NCBI GenBank assembly: GCA_024762995.1
Contig: JANTGI010000021.1
Span: 1-33,543, forward strand
DNA: 33,543 nucleotides
DNA from: Saprospiraceae bacterium
GTDB taxonomy: Bacteria > Bacteroidota > Bacteroidia > Chitinophagales > Saprospiraceae
Reading direction: 5' to 3'
The position numbers and the translations under genes were made by a program. Positions 7,455 through 15,825 of the stretch are shown here, one piece after another; position 1 is the first letter of the stretch, and each line of letters begins with the position of its first letter. The notes below the pieces were generated by a model. The model saw nothing but the letters and a program-made list of their open reading frames with translations, did not search any database and was not told the DNA's origin.

Positions 7455-8984
7455 CTAAAAGGGGACATCGCCAATGTCATCATCATTCATTTTGGATGGT
7501 TTGGTGATGGCGTTAGAAGTAGGTGTGGAGACCATTCCGGCGGGCATATTCTCGAAGTTGATTTCTTGATAATCGGTGAATTTAGCAAACTCTCCAATCC
7601 ATCTTAGCTTGATGGTATCGGTGGGGCCGTTACGGTGTTTGGCAATGATAAACTCCGCCATTCCGGCAACGGAATTTCCTTCTTCATCTACATCCAAGCC
7701 GTAGTATTCGGGGCGATAGATAAAGGTTACGATATCCGCATCTTGCTCGATGGCCCCCGATTCACGCAAATCAGAAAGCTGTGGCCGCTTGACACCACCC
7801 CGCGCTTCTACTTGACGACTTAGCTGGGATAAGGCAATAATGGGTACAGATAGTTCTTTGGCCAAAGCTTTTAGCGACCTGGAGATCATAGAAATCTCTT
7901 GTTCACGATTCTTGGTACCACTGTCTCCACCGGCGGTCATTAACTGGAGATAATCGATAATGACTAATTCCAAGTTAGAGCTAGACTTGAGCCGGCGACA
8001 TTTGGCCCTAAGCTCAAAGATGTTAATGGCGGGGGTGTCATCAATATAAATAGGTACATCAGACATTCTTTCAATGGTCTTTTGGAGTTGCACCCATTCA
8101 TGTCCTTGTAATTGCCCATTACGCAGGCTTTTCATATTGATTTCTGCTTCCGCGGCAATGATTCTTTGTGCCAACTGCACGGCTCCCATTTCTAGGGAAA
8201 AAATAGCTACGCCTTTTTTGTAATCCATGGCGGCATTTCGCGCCAGCGCTAAAGTCAAAGATGTTTTACCCATACCGGGTCGAGCAGCCACAATAATTAA
8301 ATCAGAAGGCTGCCAGCCGGAAGTAACCTTGTCTAAATCCGTAAAGCCGGACGGGACACCGGTAAAGGCGTCTGTTTTTTTGGATAATTCTTCCACGCGT
8401 TTGACGACCATGGCGGATAAGCCGCTTAATTCTTCAAAGCTTTTGGATAAATTATTTTGGGTGATGGCAAAAAGTCCCTGTTCGGCCATTTCTAATAAGT
8501 CAAAAACATCGGAGGTGTCTTCATAGGCTTCTCCGATTATTTTGGTAGAAAGGTGCAGGAGCTCTCTCTTGATAAACATCTCGGAGATAATCCTTGCATG
8601 ATACTCGATATTGGCGGCAGAGCTTACCTTGTTGGTTAGTTCTACTAAGTAGTGGGGGCCGCCGATACTTTCTAATTGGCCGTTTTTCTTTAATTGTTCG
8701 GATACGGTAAGAAGGTCAACCGGTTGAGATTTTTCAAAGAGATTTAATATGGCTTTATAGATTTCTTTATGGGCATCAACATAAAAAGCATCTGAAACCA
8801 AAATATCCATGACAGTGACCAATCCTTCTTTATCAAGCATTAAGGCACCCAAAACAGCTTCTTCCAGGGGGATGGCTTGGGGCTGGACTTTTCCAAACAA
8901 ATAGTTGGCTCCTTCATTAACTTTGTTTTTGCGTCCTAAGCGGTTCCCTGTTATTGGCTGTATTTTTTTGGTTTCTTTACTCAT
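7455..8984 (-). CDS. dnaB: Replicative DNA helicase
   Basis: DnaB is the hexameric ring helicase that unwinds DNA at the replication fork. The 509-aa protein has the DnaB N-terminal domain at about 35-140 (starting at IPLEEAVLGALMLDKEGL) and the RecA-like ATPase domain from about 200, with Walker A RPGMGKT (K240), a Walker B-type strand LVIIDYLQLM and the family motif SQLSRQVEARGGVKRPQLSDLRESGAIEQD split across two helices. No intein or insertion is visible. It is transcribed leftwards from a long AT-rich gap that carries DnaA-box-like sequences. Confidence 0.97.
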   Translation of the reverse strand: MSKETKKIQPITGNRLGRKNKVNEGANYLFGKVQPQAIPLEEAVLGALMLDKEGLVTVMDILVSDAFYVDAHKEIYKAILNLFEKSQPVDLLTVSEQLKKNGQLESIGGPHYLVELTNKVSSAANIEYHARIISEMFIKRELLHLSTKIIGEAYEDTSDVFDLLEMAEQGLFAITQNNLSKSFEELSGLSAMVVKRVEELSKKTDAFTGVPSGFTDLDKVTSGWQPSDLIIVAARPGMGKTSLTLALARNAAMDYKKGVAIFSLEMGAVQLAQRIIAAEAEINMKSLRNGQLQGHEWVQLQKTIERMSDVPIYIDDTPAINIFELRAKCRRLKSSSNLELVIIDYLQLMTAGGDSGTKNREQEISMISRSLKALAKELSVPIIALSQLSRQVEARGGVKRPQLSDLRESGAIEQDADIVTFIYRPEYYGLDVDEEGNSVAGMAEFIIAKHRNGPTDTIKLRWIGEFAKFTDYQEINFENMPAGMVSTPTSNAITKPSKMNDDDIGDVPF

Positions 8985-9206
8985 TTTAGTTTTTCTTTTT
9001 GAAACATATTAGAAAAATCTTGGTTTAAAGACACTTTTTCCATGATTTTCCTATCAAAAGCTCCTTTTTATTCTCAAATTTTCCAAAAATAAAGAAAAAA
9101 TGAAGGTAAAATGTTGACAATAGGCAGCCAAAAGAAGTCAATTGTTATAATTTTCTCCAAAGCTAAGTATATTTTTGGACATAAAAAGAGAAACAAATAC
9201 GATTAC

Positions 9207-9686
9207 TTCTCCACAATTGTGGAGAAACGAAGGCTAGAATGTGGAAAATGGGGCTCGTTAAAATAGTTTTCCACAAAAAACTGGAGTTTTCCACTGTTTT
9301 ATTTGTTTATACAAAACAAATTATACTTTTTTATATATATTAGCAACTCAAAAAACGGAGTTTAGGAAAATAGTATTTTCATATTTAATTTTTTTATATA
9401 ACAATGTGCTTGTGATTAGAAGAAAATAGAGATGTTGAAAAAAAAATTATATTTTTTTTTCAGAAAAGTGACAAGGCTTATGCACAACAATATGTTTTGA
9501 TTTAGTATATATATATATATGTAAAAGTTTCATGTTGAAGTAATATGCTAGAGTTTTGAGTACTTAAGTTGTTCTGAAGTGTCGAACATCATAGGCGCCA
9601 TCAAAATATAGGGATTGTCGGTCAATCTTCAAGGTAACCAGCCGTATTACACTTGTTTTTGATCAATTTCTCTCATGTGTGCATAT
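9207..9686. other. Candidate replication origin: DnaA-box cluster and AT-rich tract in the 850-bp gap right of dnaB
   Basis: The gap 8985-9834 has no supported gene and is very AT-rich. It contains many 9-mers close to the DnaA box TTATnCACA: an exact match TTATGCACA (9478-9486), TTTTCCACA (9267-9275), its reverse complement (9240-9248), TTTTCCACT (9287-9295), TTATACAAA (9307-9315), and TGTGCATAT on the reverse strand (9678-9686). The sequence TTCTCCACAATTGTGGAGAA (9207-9226) is a perfect 20-bp palindrome made of two head-to-head box-like units. A 15-bp (TA)n run at 9506-9520 and the poly-A/T tracts around 9300-9470 could serve as an unwinding region. dnaB diverges to the left and the next gene runs right. 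dnaA itself is not in the window, so this remains a prediction. Confidence 0.5.
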
Positions 9687-9717
9687 GGTTTGGATTATCT
9701 ACACGGTTAAAAATACC

Positions 9718-9755
9718 TATTTTCTGCCTAAAAACAGGGATACCAAAACAGTTAC
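9718..9755 (+). repeat. Dispersed 38-bp repeat, copy 4
   Basis: This copy starts TATTTTCTGCC, passes through AAAAACAGGGATACC and ends AACAGTTAC. It is used here as the reference copy. It ends 79 nt before the start codon of the membrane protein gene at 9835. Confidence 0.65.
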
Positions 9756-9834
9756 AGAAATTTTAGTTTGACAACCAAAAAATACCTACCTTCGGCTTTG
9801 TTACACAAAGTGCTTTGATTAAATATAATATCGA

Positions 9835-10458
9835 ATGAAGGAAAAGTATTTGGACGATTTACAAGAAATTCGTTCCATAATGGAGCGTTCTAAAAGATTT
9901 CTGTCTTTAAGTGGAGCCGCGGGAATTGCAGCGGGTATTTTTGCACTTATTGGGGCTTATGTTGCTTACAGAGAAATTTATTTTTCCGGGGCAATAATAT
10001 ATGATTCTTCTAGTGTTCAGGATTATCCTTTGGAGGTTATTAAGTTATTGATTATAGCCATTGTCGTTTTGTTGGCTTCTCTAGGTACCGGAATTTGGTT
10101 GAGCTTGCGCAAAGCCCAAAAGGCAGGTGAAGCTGTGTGGTCACCGGCTTCAAAGAAGTTGGTGACTCATGCCATGGTTCCTTTGGTCGCCGGAGGTTTG
10201 TTGATATTAGTTTTATTGAATCAAGGACATTTTGGGATGGTGGCCGGTGTAAGCCTGATTTTTTATGGATTAGCCTTATTTCAGGCAGGTAATTTTACTT
10301 TTAGCGATGTTAAGTTTTTGGGATTGATTGAAATTTTAACGGGACTCTTAGCTGTCGCTAATCCCGGCTCCGGGCTTTACTTTTGGGCATTTGGATTTGG
10401 GGTACTTCATATCATTTATGGTACCATCATGCACTTTAAATATGATAGAAACCATTGA
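9835..10458 (+). CDS. Six-helix membrane protein of unknown function, partner of a winged-helix regulator
   Basis: The function is not recognised. The 207-aa protein has a short charged N-terminus (MKEKYLDDLQEIRSIMERS) followed by about six hydrophobic helices: roughly residues 22-45, 66-90, 105-123, 127-147, 155-172 and 175-198. It ends with a basic cytoplasmic tail (HFKYDRNH). The stop codon overlaps the start of the next gene (TTGA), so the two are translated in a coupled way. Membrane proteins paired with such a small transcription factor are, from memory, a common arrangement in Bacteroidota; the membrane partner may be the regulator's target or its sensor. Upstream lie a 38-bp repeat copy and the candidate origin. 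Confidence 0.75.
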   Translation: MKEKYLDDLQEIRSIMERSKRFLSLSGAAGIAAGIFALIGAYVAYREIYFSGAIIYDSSSVQDYPLEVIKLLIIAIVVLLASLGTGIWLSLRKAQKAGEAVWSPASKKLVTHAMVPLVAGGLLILVLLNQGHFGMVAGVSLIFYGLALFQAGNFTFSDVKFLGLIEILTGLLAVANPGSGLYFWAFGFGVLHIIYGTIMHFKYDRNH

Positions 10459-10751
10459 AAGATTTTTCGATATACGATTTAGACAAGGCTTTTGAGAGTC
10501 GGGTCAGACTGGGCATTATGTCTGCTCTGATGGTAGAGTCGTCATTTGATTTCAAACAACTGAAGACCTTGCTGGGAGTGACAGACGGTAATTTAGCGAC
10601 CCATCTGAAAGCACTAGAAAAGAAAGGGTATATCTCGGTTTCTAAAAAATTTATTGGGCGCAAGCCTAATACAAGTTACAGCCTGACCAAAGCAGGGCGT
10701 CTTGCTTTTCAGAATCATTTAGCTGCGTTGGAAAAATTGCTGGGAAGGTAG
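10455..10751 (+). CDS. Winged helix-turn-helix transcriptional regulator (MarR/ArsR-like, HTH_34 type)
   Basis: This small DNA-binding protein (98 aa) is a single winged-helix domain. The helix-turn-helix lies at about residues 32-55 (FKQLKTLLGVTDGNLATHLKAL), and the wing is at about 58-75 (GYISVSKKFIGRKPNTSYSL), followed by a C-terminal dimerisation helix ending LAALEKLLGR. The start is TTG at 10455, overlapping the TGA stop of the upstream gene by four bases. A later ATG inside GIMSALMVES would remove conserved helix 1, so TTG is preferred. It probably controls its own operon. The effector is unknown, and no ligand-binding domain is present. Confidence 0.85.
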   Translation: MKDFSIYDLDKAFESRVRLGIMSALMVESSFDFKQLKTLLGVTDGNLATHLKALEKKGYISVSKKFIGRKPNTSYSLTKAGRLAFQNHLAALEKLLGR

Positions 10752-10804
10752 GATGGACTTTGTGGCAAGTACACGACAGAAGCACACTATTTAACCCATT
10801 TCTT

Positions 10805-10828
10805 CACCCATATCACTCAGATAGGGTG
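10805..10828. terminator. Possible bidirectional hairpin between convergent genes
   Basis: CACCC-a-TATC (10805-10814) pairs with GATAGGGTG (10820-10828) with one bulged base and a 5-nt loop. It lies between the ends of the winged-helix gene and tatA. There is no clear T-run. Confidence 0.3.
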
Positions 10829-10874
10829 GGGTGTGATGTTAGATGGGCGTAACAAAACGAATAACCGGCCAAAA

Positions 10875-11111
10875 TTACCGCTCAATCTTCTTCTTCTTAT
10901 CCACTTCTTCACGCTCTGCTTCCCGAATGCCGTCTTTGATCTCACTTTCCAAGCTATTTTTAGCCTTATTGAATTCACGGATACCGGAGCCTAATCCACG
11001 CATCAATTCGGGTATTTTCCTTCCACCAAACAATAAAAGGACGATAATCATTATTACGATTAATTCCTGTCCGCCGGGCATGAACAAGAAGATATTGGCT
11101 ATATGTGTCAT
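10875..11111 (-). CDS. tatA: Sec-independent protein translocase TatA/E family protein
   Basis: TatA forms the pore of the twin-arginine system that exports folded proteins. This 78-aa protein has a short N-terminus, one membrane helix (about residues 16-30, [14 protein letters not shown]), the hinge FGGRKIPEL, an amphipathic helix with [15 protein letters not shown], and a charged tail rich in Glu, Arg and Lys. This matches TatA rather than TatB in length. tatC is not in this window, so the gene stands alone between a convergent regulator and a divergent oxidoreductase. A minus-strand TAACTTTG motif (11173-11180) is a candidate promoter. Confidence 0.93.
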   Translation of the reverse strand: MTHIANIFLFMPGGQELIVIMIIVLLLFGGRKIPELMRGLGSGIREFNKAKNSLESEIKDGIREAEREEVDKKKKIER

Positions 11112-11172
11112 AATCTTTTGGGTTTTAGTGAACCTAAAAAGAAGTTTTCTCTCATTTCGGACAACTTCACTA

Positions 11173-11180
11173 CAAAGTTA
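11173..11180 (-). promoter_or_regulatory. Candidate -7 element for tatA
   Basis: Read on the minus strand this is TAACTTTG, an exact fit to TAnnTTTG, 61 nt upstream of the tatA start. A -33 TTG at the usual spacing is not apparent. Confidence 0.4.
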
Positions 11181-11262
11181 CAGGATTTTAACGACTAGGT
11201 TGGGTTTTTAGTGCTTTTTTTAAAACTTATCGGGTGCACGCAATATTTTGTTATAAAATACC

Positions 11263-11300
11263 CATTTTCTGCCCATTAACAAGAATGCCGGAACAGTTAC
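11263..11300 (+). repeat. Dispersed 38-bp repeat, copy 5 (upstream of the FAD/Fe-S oxidoreductase)
   Basis: CATTTTCTGCC at the left and GGAACAGTTAC at the right match the copy at 9718-9755, with 29 of 38 positions identical by eye and no gaps. It ends 71 nt before the start of the oxidoreductase gene. Confidence 0.6.
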
Positions 11301-11371
11301 CTTTTCTTTCTAAAAAAAAGTGCGGTTTTAGGATAAATCTAAGTAACTTGTCGCCACAAAACCCATAAGAT

Positions 11372-14239
11372 ATGCCATTGGATAAAGTCATTTTGCGACA
11401 GCTAAAAAATTTTAAAGGAGAAGTCTATAATGATGAACTATCCATCGGAATTTATGCGACGGATGCTTCGGTTTATATGATTAAGCCTATGGCGGTGGTG
11501 GTACCGAAAGATAATGAGGATGTGGTTTTGGCTCATCAGGTGGCTTTTGCCAATAATTTGCCGATTCTTCCGCGGGGGGCAGGCACTAGTTTGGCCGGTC
11601 AGGCTGTTGCGCATGCCATTGTCATTGATTTTTCCAGGCATATGACCAATATCCTAGAAATCAATCCGGAACAAAAGACCGCTCGTGTTCAACCGGGGGT
11701 CATCCATCAAAGCTTAAATAGAGCTCTAAAAGAATATGGTCTGCTTTATGGGCCCGATCCGGCCACTTCCAGTCGTGCCAATATGGGTGGCATTATTGCC
11801 AATAACTCTTCCGGTTCACACAGTATCGTCTATGGGAAGGCGGTGGATCATATCGTTTCGATGAAGGTGGCACTTGATGACGGCACAGTTTTGACTTTTA
11901 AGGATGAGTCACTTGAGTCGGTTGCCCGAAAATCTAATGAACCTACGCGAGAAGGAATGATTTACAAGGAATTGCTGTCCATTATTCACCAACACCAAGA
12001 GTTAATTATTGACGGGTATCCCAAAGTAATGCGTCGGGTGACGGGGTATAATCTGGATGAGTTTGCGACGAAAGATGTTTGGAACTTGGGGCAGTTAATT
12101 TGCGGAAGCGAAGGGACATTGGGGACTATATTGGAAGTGACGGTGAGTCTGGATGAATTACCACCTAATAAAGCGGTTTGTGTGGTGCATTTTGATGACC
12201 GCATGAAGGCGATTGCGGCGGTTCATTCCATTTTAGATTTTGGGCCTGCTGCGGTGGAGTTATTGGATAAATCGGTTATTGATTTGGCCTTGACTAATCC
12301 GGCGACAAAGAAAATTTCAGGATTTATTGAAGGGCGACCGGATGGCTTGTTGATTGTCGAGTTTTATGGAGATAGCCCGCATGAACTTGACGAAAAGCAT
12401 CAAGTATTGGAGACTTTTTTGCGTGAGCAAGGCATGGGCTATGCTTATCCGTTTTTTCACCAGCGGTCGGATAATGCTACTTTTCAGAATATTTGGGAAG
12501 TGCGCAAACAAGGCTTGGGTTTGCTGCTGAGTATTCGGGAAGATGCTAAGCCACAACCTTTTATTGAAGATGCTTGTGTGCCGGTGCCGGTGCTTGCGGA
12601 GTACATTCAAAAAGTCGTTGATTTTTGCGAAAGCTTAGATACCCAGCTCATCCTTTATGCACATGCAAGCGTGGGCGTGCTACATGTACGTCCTATTCTC
12701 GACTTGCGTCAAAAAGAAGATATAGAAAAATTTAAGACCATTTCAGCCAAAGTTTTGGAGTTTGTCAAGTACTACGGCGGTTCTTGGTCGGGGGAGCATG
12801 GAGACGGGTTGGTGCGTAGCCCTAGGATACCTGATTTTTATGGCGAGGAGATATATGGTGATTTTGTTCGTGTCAAAAAGGTCTTTGACCCGAAAGGGAT
12901 ATTAAATCCGGGTAAGATAGTGGATGCGGAACCTATGGATCATCACCTTCGATATGGGGTTGATTATAAGGAACAGGAAGTGGATACCGTTTTTCATTAT
13001 CGTAAGGAGTTGAGTTTTAGTAGTTTAGCTAATATGTGTAATGGGATTGGTGTCTGTCAGCGCACGGAGGGCGGTGTGATGTGTCCCAGTTACAAAGCGT
13101 CTCGTCATGAGATGGATTCTACACGGGCACGAGCCAATGCCTTGCGTCTAACCTTGTCCGGGGAGCTTGGGCAAGGAGATTTTACTTCCGATGAATTAGA
13201 AACGGTATTGGATCTTTGCGTAAGCTGTAAATCCTGCAAAACCGAATGCCCAAGTAATGTGGACATTGCCAAGATGAAAAGTGAAGTCACCCAAAAACGC
13301 TATGATAAGCATGGATTGGGTATGCGAGAAAAGCTTATTCTCAAAAGTGATGCTTTCGCAAAAACCTTCTCCGGATGGGCGGCCGGCTTGGTGAATTGGG
13401 GGCAGTCTTTATGGATTTTTCGCCGAGTATTGGAGTCCGTCGCCAAGATTGATGCCAGGAGAAAGCTCCCGCAATATGCGCATTTCTCTCTAACCAAATG
13501 GTATAGAAAAAACTATCGCCCCACGGATAAACCAAGCGTGGTTTTATTTGCTGATACCTATATCAACTACCATGAGCCACAAATAGGCATCGCCATTATT
13601 CGGTTATTGAGTAAGATGGGTTTTCATGTGCAATTGGTTGACGTAGGGGGCAGCAAACGCCCATTGATTTCTAATGGTTTTTTGAGGAAGGCAAAAGAAC
13701 ACGGGGAGCTTTTGGTTCAAAAATTAATGCCCTATCTCGACAAGAATCTACCAATAATTGTCTGTGAACCTAGCGCCTATTCTGCCTTGAAAGAAGATAT
13801 TCCGGATCTCATCGATAATGAAAAGGACGGAAAAAAACTAAGCCAAAACACAATCTCTTTGGAGCATTTTGTAGCAGATTGGTTGGATGATCATCCGAAT
13901 ACACCGAAGTTTCGCTCCAAGTTGGCGGCGCATTATCTTTTTGGGCATTGCCACACAAAGGCCTTAGAAGGGATGGAGTATCTCGAAACTATTTTTAAAA
14001 ATGTAGATGGAAATTATACCATCATCGACGCCGGATGCTGCGGGATGGCAGGCGCTTTTGGATTTGAAAAAGAGCATTATGACTTTTCCAAACAAATTTT
14101 TGATAATGATCTGGGCCCTAAGTTGCAAGCCATTCCAAAATCAGCTACCGTCTTAGCCACAGGGTTTAGTTGTCGTGGTCAGATAGATGATTTTGGGGCT
14201 CAAGATGTCAAGCACTGGGTGGAGATTTTGGATGTGTAG
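11372..14239 (+). CDS. FAD-linked oxidase fused to Fe-S/CCG domains (D-2-hydroxyacid dehydrogenase, GlcD-GlpC/YdiJ type)
   Basis: This 955-aa enzyme probably oxidises a D-2-hydroxyacid such as D-lactate, glycolate or D-2-hydroxyglutarate and passes the electrons through its Fe-S clusters to an acceptor. The order is: FAD_binding_4 domain (about 35-260, with LPRGAGTSLAGQA and ANMGGIIANNSSGSHSIVYG), FAD-oxidase C-terminal domain (about 270-530, ending in SGEHGDG and GILNPGKI), a ferredoxin-like region with C556, C562 and C571 and a classical C616-xx-C619-xx-C622-xxx-C626, and a CCG (heterodisulfide reductase-like) region with GHCHTKALEG and DAGCCGMAGAFG. The length fits the fused YdiJ-like class. 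It stands alone between tatA (divergent) and a bidirectional terminator. The exact substrate is uncertain. Confidence 0.9.
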   Translation: MPLDKVILRQLKNFKGEVYNDELSIGIYATDASVYMIKPMAVVVPKDNEDVVLAHQVAFANNLPILPRGAGTSLAGQAVAHAIVIDFSRHMTNILEINPEQKTARVQPGVIHQSLNRALKEYGLLYGPDPATSSRANMGGIIANNSSGSHSIVYGKAVDHIVSMKVALDDGTVLTFKDESLESVARKSNEPTREGMIYKELLSIIHQHQELIIDGYPKVMRRVTGYNLDEFATKDVWNLGQLICGSEGTLGTILEVTVSLDELPPNKAVCVVHFDDRMKAIAAVHSILDFGPAAVELLDKSVIDLALTNPATKKISGFIEGRPDGLLIVEFYGDSPHELDEKHQVLETFLREQGMGYAYPFFHQRSDNATFQNIWEVRKQGLGLLLSIREDAKPQPFIEDACVPVPVLAEYIQKVVDFCESLDTQLILYAHASVGVLHVRPILDLRQKEDIEKFKTISAKVLEFVKYYGGSWSGEHGDGLVRSPRIPDFYGEEIYGDFVRVKKVFDPKGILNPGKIVDAEPMDHHLRYGVDYKEQEVDTVFHYRKELSFSSLANMCNGIGVCQRTEGGVMCPSYKASRHEMDSTRARANALRLTLSGELGQGDFTSDELETVLDLCVSCKSCKTECPSNVDIAKMKSEVTQKRYDKHGLGMREKLILKSDAFAKTFSGWAAGLVNWGQSLWIFRRVLESVAKIDARRKLPQYAHFSLTKWYRKNYRPTDKPSVVLFADTYINYHEPQIGIAIIRLLSKMGFHVQLVDVGGSKRPLISNGFLRKAKEHGELLVQKLMPYLDKNLPIIVCEPSAYSALKEDIPDLIDNEKDGKKLSQNTISLEHFVADWLDDHPNTPKFRSKLAAHYLFGHCHTKALEGMEYLETIFKNVDGNYTIIDAGCCGMAGAFGFEKEHYDFSKQIFDNDLGPKLQAIPKSATVLATGFSCRGQIDDFGAQDVKHWVEILDV

Positions 14240-14253
14240 GAGAGGACGTATGG

Positions 14254-14283
14254 AGTAGAGCCAAGGTATGCCTTGGCTCTACT
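14254..14283. terminator. Strong bidirectional hairpin terminator
   Basis: AGTAGAGCCAAGG (14254-14266) and CCTTGGCTCTACT (14271-14283) form a perfect 13-bp stem with a TATG loop, followed by TTTT. It sits between the convergent oxidoreductase and nitroreductase genes and could serve both strands. Confidence 0.8.
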
Positions 14284-14295
14284 TTTGGAAAGTCA

Positions 14296-14868
14296 TTAAT
14301 CCATCCAAACCACCCGCTCTTCCAAGGGAAGTCTGATACCCGGTTGGCGAGCATCCTTAACATAACCTAGGAATAGAAACCCAAGACACCTTTCTCCTTC
14401 GGCAAGAGGGATGATTTTGTGCGCCTTGTGGATGGCTTTAGGGCTACCCCAGTAGGTACCGATACCAAGTTGGGTGGCTGTTAACCACATATTCTGTACG
14501 GCCATGGCGACAGCGGCCAGTTCTTCCCAGTCTTCTAGGCGTTCTTGTGGGTCGCGCTGCATGCACAAAGCAATGACAGCAGAAGATTTTTCGGCTTTTT
14601 CTTGAATCTTATGATATTTTTTTTCAAGAAATTGCTTCTCCGGTGTGCTATTTTTGTAGGCGTTCGCTAAAAATTGACCCAATTTCGCCTTAGAGGCTCC
14701 CTGGAGGACTTTGAAGCGCCAAGGTTCTGTTTTTTTATAATTAGGTGCGTAGGTGCCGTTGGTTAGGATGGTCTCTAGAGTTTCCTTAGAGATGGGTTTG
14801 TCCAAAAACTCCGGCGGATAGATAGAGCGACGGCTTCGAATCAAGTCATTCAAGTCTTTATTAGTCAT
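14296..14868 (-). CDS. Nitroreductase family protein (YdjA-like)
   Basis: This is an FMN-dependent oxidoreductase of the nitroreductase fold that uses NAD(P)H to reduce nitro compounds, quinones or other small substrates. At 190 aa it resembles the compact YdjA-type members. It shows the FMN-binding N-terminus LIRSRRSIYPPEF, then NGTYAPNYKKTEPWRFKVL, the central helix EELAAVAMAVQNMWLTATQLGIGTYW, and GERCLGFLFLGYV near the end. The frame is open 16 codons further upstream, but the family start fits ATG 14868 (MTNKDLNDL). The physiological substrate cannot be deduced. Confidence 0.88.
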   Translation of the reverse strand: MTNKDLNDLIRSRRSIYPPEFLDKPISKETLETILTNGTYAPNYKKTEPWRFKVLQGASKAKLGQFLANAYKNSTPEKQFLEKKYHKIQEKAEKSSAVIALCMQRDPQERLEDWEELAAVAMAVQNMWLTATQLGIGTYWGSPKAIHKAHKIIPLAEGERCLGFLFLGYVKDARQPGIRLPLEERVVWMD

Positions 14869-15281
14869 TTTTTTTGTTTCTATTCGAAAGAAAAATAACA
14901 ACTGTATTTTTTGCAAATGGTTTAGGGCAAGCTCAAAAAAGGAGGATATAGTATCAGGCAGACCGGTGTATCATAAGTGAATTATTTAAGTTTCGGCCTG
15001 CCTGGCGCAGCGTAGGCTGTAGTGGTCGGCAGACAGGTACTTCGGTTTAACGGTATAACGATACAACGGTATCGCTCATTCTTGGTTTTGTGGCACTGGT
15101 GAATGGTAAAAGGTTAAGGGTCAAAGGGTTATAAAATTTGGCTTCTGTCTATTTTCTTAGTATCAGGACTCCGTTAGATTAGAGGGCAAGATTTTTAGAG
15201 ATGCTTTGATAAGCTTTTATGCTTTTTTCGGTCATAAACCCAATAACAACAGGCTTTTTTAAGTGCCGGAACTTAAATGAA
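14869..15281. other. Gap between two minus-strand genes, mostly filled by a MITE-like element
   Basis: No gene is visible here. Bases 14869-14977 would hold the nitroreductase promoter, but no exact TAnnTTTG motif was found. From 14978 on, the gap is the mobile element E2. Confidence 0.5.
14985..15277. mobile_element. MITE-like element (E2), 293 bp, with terminal inverted repeats and a 7-bp target duplication
   Basis: TTTAAGTTTCGGC (14985-14997) and GCCGGAACTTAAA (15265-15277) are terminal inverted repeats matching at 12 of 13 positions. Directly outside them is a perfect direct repeat TGAATTA (14978-14984 and 15278-15284), as expected from a transposition event. There is no transposase. Inside, 14997-15037 is a GC-richer 41-bp block shared with the element at 4060-4179, with self-complementary ends (CCTGCC and GGCAGACAGG). 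The stretch 15038-15133 matches 28999-29094 on the other strand (76 of 96 by eye). The right target copy includes the stop codon of the 165-aa gene. Confidence 0.65.
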
Positions 15282-15779
15282 TTACAAACGAATATTTTCT
15301 TGACGCAGCACTTCACTGCAAAAAGTCATGAGCCACTCTGTTTGTTCGTGCCCTTTGTGTTGACCGATCTGTGCGGCGACATAAACTAAGATAAGAAGGG
15401 CAATACCTGCGAGCAAAACCCATATTGACCAAGGCCGATAGCCTAATTGAAGCTGGACAAGGGTATATAGACCCGCAAAGAAGCAAATCGCAAGAGCAAA
15501 AAAGTAAAAAAACATGAATAAAGTCCACACCTTTGGCTGGGGTCCGAACCGTCCCAACACAGTAGTACCTTGATCCGCCTTTTTAAAGGTGATATTAAGT
15601 ACAGGCGACCAATAATGCCTCTCTTCGGGAGAGACTCGAAGCTCAATGTGGTGCTTCAGCTTTTTACCCAAAATGGGCTTATCTGTCCTTTTCAAGAAGT
15701 CACTGAAACGGGTATAAATCTCCTCCTTGGTCATCGGAGTCACGCAGTTAACACGTGGCCTAATTTTAAATTTAATCAT
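15282..15779 (-). CDS. Conserved-looking membrane protein of unknown function
   Basis: The function is not recognised. The 165-aa protein has a soluble N-terminal half (about 1-80) with GKKLKHHIELRVSPEERHYWSPVLNITF and GTTVLGRFGPQPKVW, then two hydrophobic helices (about 87-108 and 116-139) in a hairpin, and a polar C-terminus with HKGHEQTEWLMTFCSEVL. It resembles small envelope proteins in which a beta-rich domain is joined to a two-helix anchor. The start is ATG 15779. The stop codon lies within the target-site copy at the right end of the element E2, so the element inserted exactly at the gene's end without breaking it. Confidence 0.7.
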   Translation of the reverse strand: MIKFKIRPRVNCVTPMTKEEIYTRFSDFLKRTDKPILGKKLKHHIELRVSPEERHYWSPVLNITFKKADQGTTVLGRFGPQPKVWTLFMFFYFFALAICFFAGLYTLVQLQLGYRPWSIWVLLAGIALLILVYVAAQIGQHKGHEQTEWLMTFCSEVLRQENIRL

Positions 15780-15825
15780 GAGCTATCCAATTTGAATAGC
15801 TAAGATACAAAATAAAAATTGGCTA

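Noticed and set aside
9548-9625. A short minus-strand frame (ending NPYILMAPMM plus a 14-residue tail) that recalls the C-terminus of the DNA polymerase sliding clamp DnaN, inside the candidate origin gap.
   Set aside because: Only about ten residues look similar, the frame is closed by a stop just upstream and no further clamp-like sequence follows. Too weak to call a gene remnant without a database search.
14869-14916. A 16-residue N-terminal extension of the nitroreductase.
   Set aside because: Sequence rich in Phe and Lys with no family match; ATG 14868 places the FMN-binding start at the usual distance.
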